Shown here piece after piece: positions 6,369 to 6,508 of a stretch of 6,508 bases of DNA. This DNA is from CAYVDH01 sp964450355 (GTDB lineage Bacteria; Bacteroidota; Bacteroidia; NS11-12g; UBA955), in NCBI GenBank assembly GCA_964450355.1, contig CAYVDH010000193.1:1-6508 (forward strand). Direction: 5' to 3'. Both the position numbers and the translations under genes were made by a program. The notes beneath the pieces are model-generated. The model had not been told where the DNA came from and searched no databases. It saw only the letters and a list, made by a program, of their open reading frames with translations. How positions within the stretch are numbered: the stretch's first letter is position 1; each line of letters starts with the position of its first letter.

Positions 6369-6385
6369 ATTTAAAGCAGCATTAT
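6369..6385 (+). promoter_or_regulatory. Shared 17-bp promoter box, copy 2
   Basis: ATTTAAAGCAGCATTAT matches 16 of 17 bases of the box at 1591-1607 in the sigma-operon promoter. A TTTGTG follows in both places, beginning 20 nt after the first base of TTTAAAG in copy 1 and 24 nt after it in copy 2. The variable spacing suggests a separate binding site rather than a fixed -35 element. Confidence 0.5.
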
Positions 6386-6389
6386 TCGT

Positions 6390-6397
6390 TACATTTG
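6390..6397 (+). promoter_or_regulatory. -7 promoter element TACATTTG for a gene beyond the window
   Basis: TACATTTG is a perfect match to the Bacteroidota TAnnTTTG element. No TTG lies at the expected -33 position; the region about 20 nt upstream is instead the shared TTTAAAGCAGC box. That fits a promoter depending on an activator or an alternative sigma factor. The predicted start is near 6403. Confidence 0.45.
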
Positions 6398-6418
6398 TGT
6401 CTAAGAAATTAAAATGAG

Positions 6419-6459
6419 ACTAAAAATAGATTAAATTGTTAAAAATGCCTATTTTTAGT
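6419..6459 (+). repeat. Perfect 11-bp inverted repeat in the presumed 5' leader
   Basis: ACTAAAAATAG (6419-6429) and CTATTTTTAGT (6449-6459) are exact complements around a 19-nt loop, extendable by one G-U pair. They lie just downstream of the predicted start near 6403. Two tiny frames overlap the structure: MRLKID (6414-6434) and MPIFS (6445-6462). No long U-tract follows, so a regulatory leader hairpin or a protein-binding palindrome is more likely than a terminator. Confidence 0.5.
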
Positions 6460-6508
6460 TAATTATATAAAAATCAAACGAATAATCCAAAATTACCCTA
6501 CCAGATTT

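Larger units (their letters stand above)
6121..6508. other. Gene-free region, probably upstream regulatory region of the next gene
   Basis: I see no supportable coding region on either strand; the longest ATG-started frames I found by hand are under about 20 codons. The segment is very AT-rich. It holds a 10-bp direct repeat, a copy of the box found in the sigma promoter, a TACATTTG -7 element and a perfect 11-bp inverted repeat. The order suggests a plus-strand promoter and a leader longer than 100 nt for a gene starting beyond the window. No tRNA, rRNA or CRISPR structure is apparent. Confidence 0.7.

Noticed and set aside
6324..6374. Possible 16-codon ORF MTKYGNQLKIEILITI
   Set aside because: It is too short, has no ribosome site, and overlaps the shared regulatory box, so a gene call is not supportable.
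1..6508. Mobile elements, CRISPR arrays, tRNA or rRNA genes
   Set aside because: I saw no transposase or integrase motifs, no regularly spaced repeats, and no tRNA-like cloverleaf or rRNA-like conserved stretch.

Overview
The window is AT-rich and reads as Bacteroidota. The evidence is a C-terminal type IX secretion (T9SS) sorting domain, TAnnTTTG-type -7 promoter elements, weak or absent Shine-Dalgarno sites, and a sigma/anti-sigma pair whose anti-sigma carries an outer-membrane-barrel-like C-terminus. The genus cannot be fixed from the sequence alone.

Layout: positions 1-145 hold the 3' end of an upstream plus-strand reading frame (membrane segment plus charged tail). It appears to be cut by an in-frame TAA at 95-97, and its frame then stays open to a stop that touches the next start codon. 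Positions 146-1345 encode LhgO, an FAD-dependent L-2-hydroxyglutarate oxidase/dehydrogenase. A 50-residue two-helix membrane protein lies convergently on the minus strand (1346-1498). Its stop codon abuts the lhgO stop, and an 8-bp inverted repeat spans the junction. Positions 1499-1633 are a short divergent promoter region.

From 1634 to 6069 is a compact three-gene plus-strand unit: an ECF sigma factor, an 11-nt-overlapping anti-sigma-like protein, and, 19 nt on, an 814-residue T9SS cargo protein. A strong intrinsic terminator at 6090-6119 closes it. The second protein has an N-terminal cytoplasmic part, one inner-membrane helix, a Lys/Asn/Ser-rich linker and a beta-strand-rich C-terminal region resembling an outer-membrane barrel. 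It could therefore span the whole envelope. My reading is a cell-surface signalling cassette: the secreted surface protein or the barrel senses a state at the outer membrane, and the membrane-spanning anti-sigma passes it to the sigma factor. That link is inference from architecture and gene order.

Positions 6121-6508 hold no supportable gene. They look like the regulatory region and leader of a gene starting beyond the window. This region carries a TACATTTG -7 element and a 17-bp box (one mismatch) also present in the sigma-gene promoter, plus a 10-bp direct repeat and a perfect 11-bp inverted repeat downstream of the presumed transcription start. The shared box suggests the sigma operon and the next gene are co-regulated.
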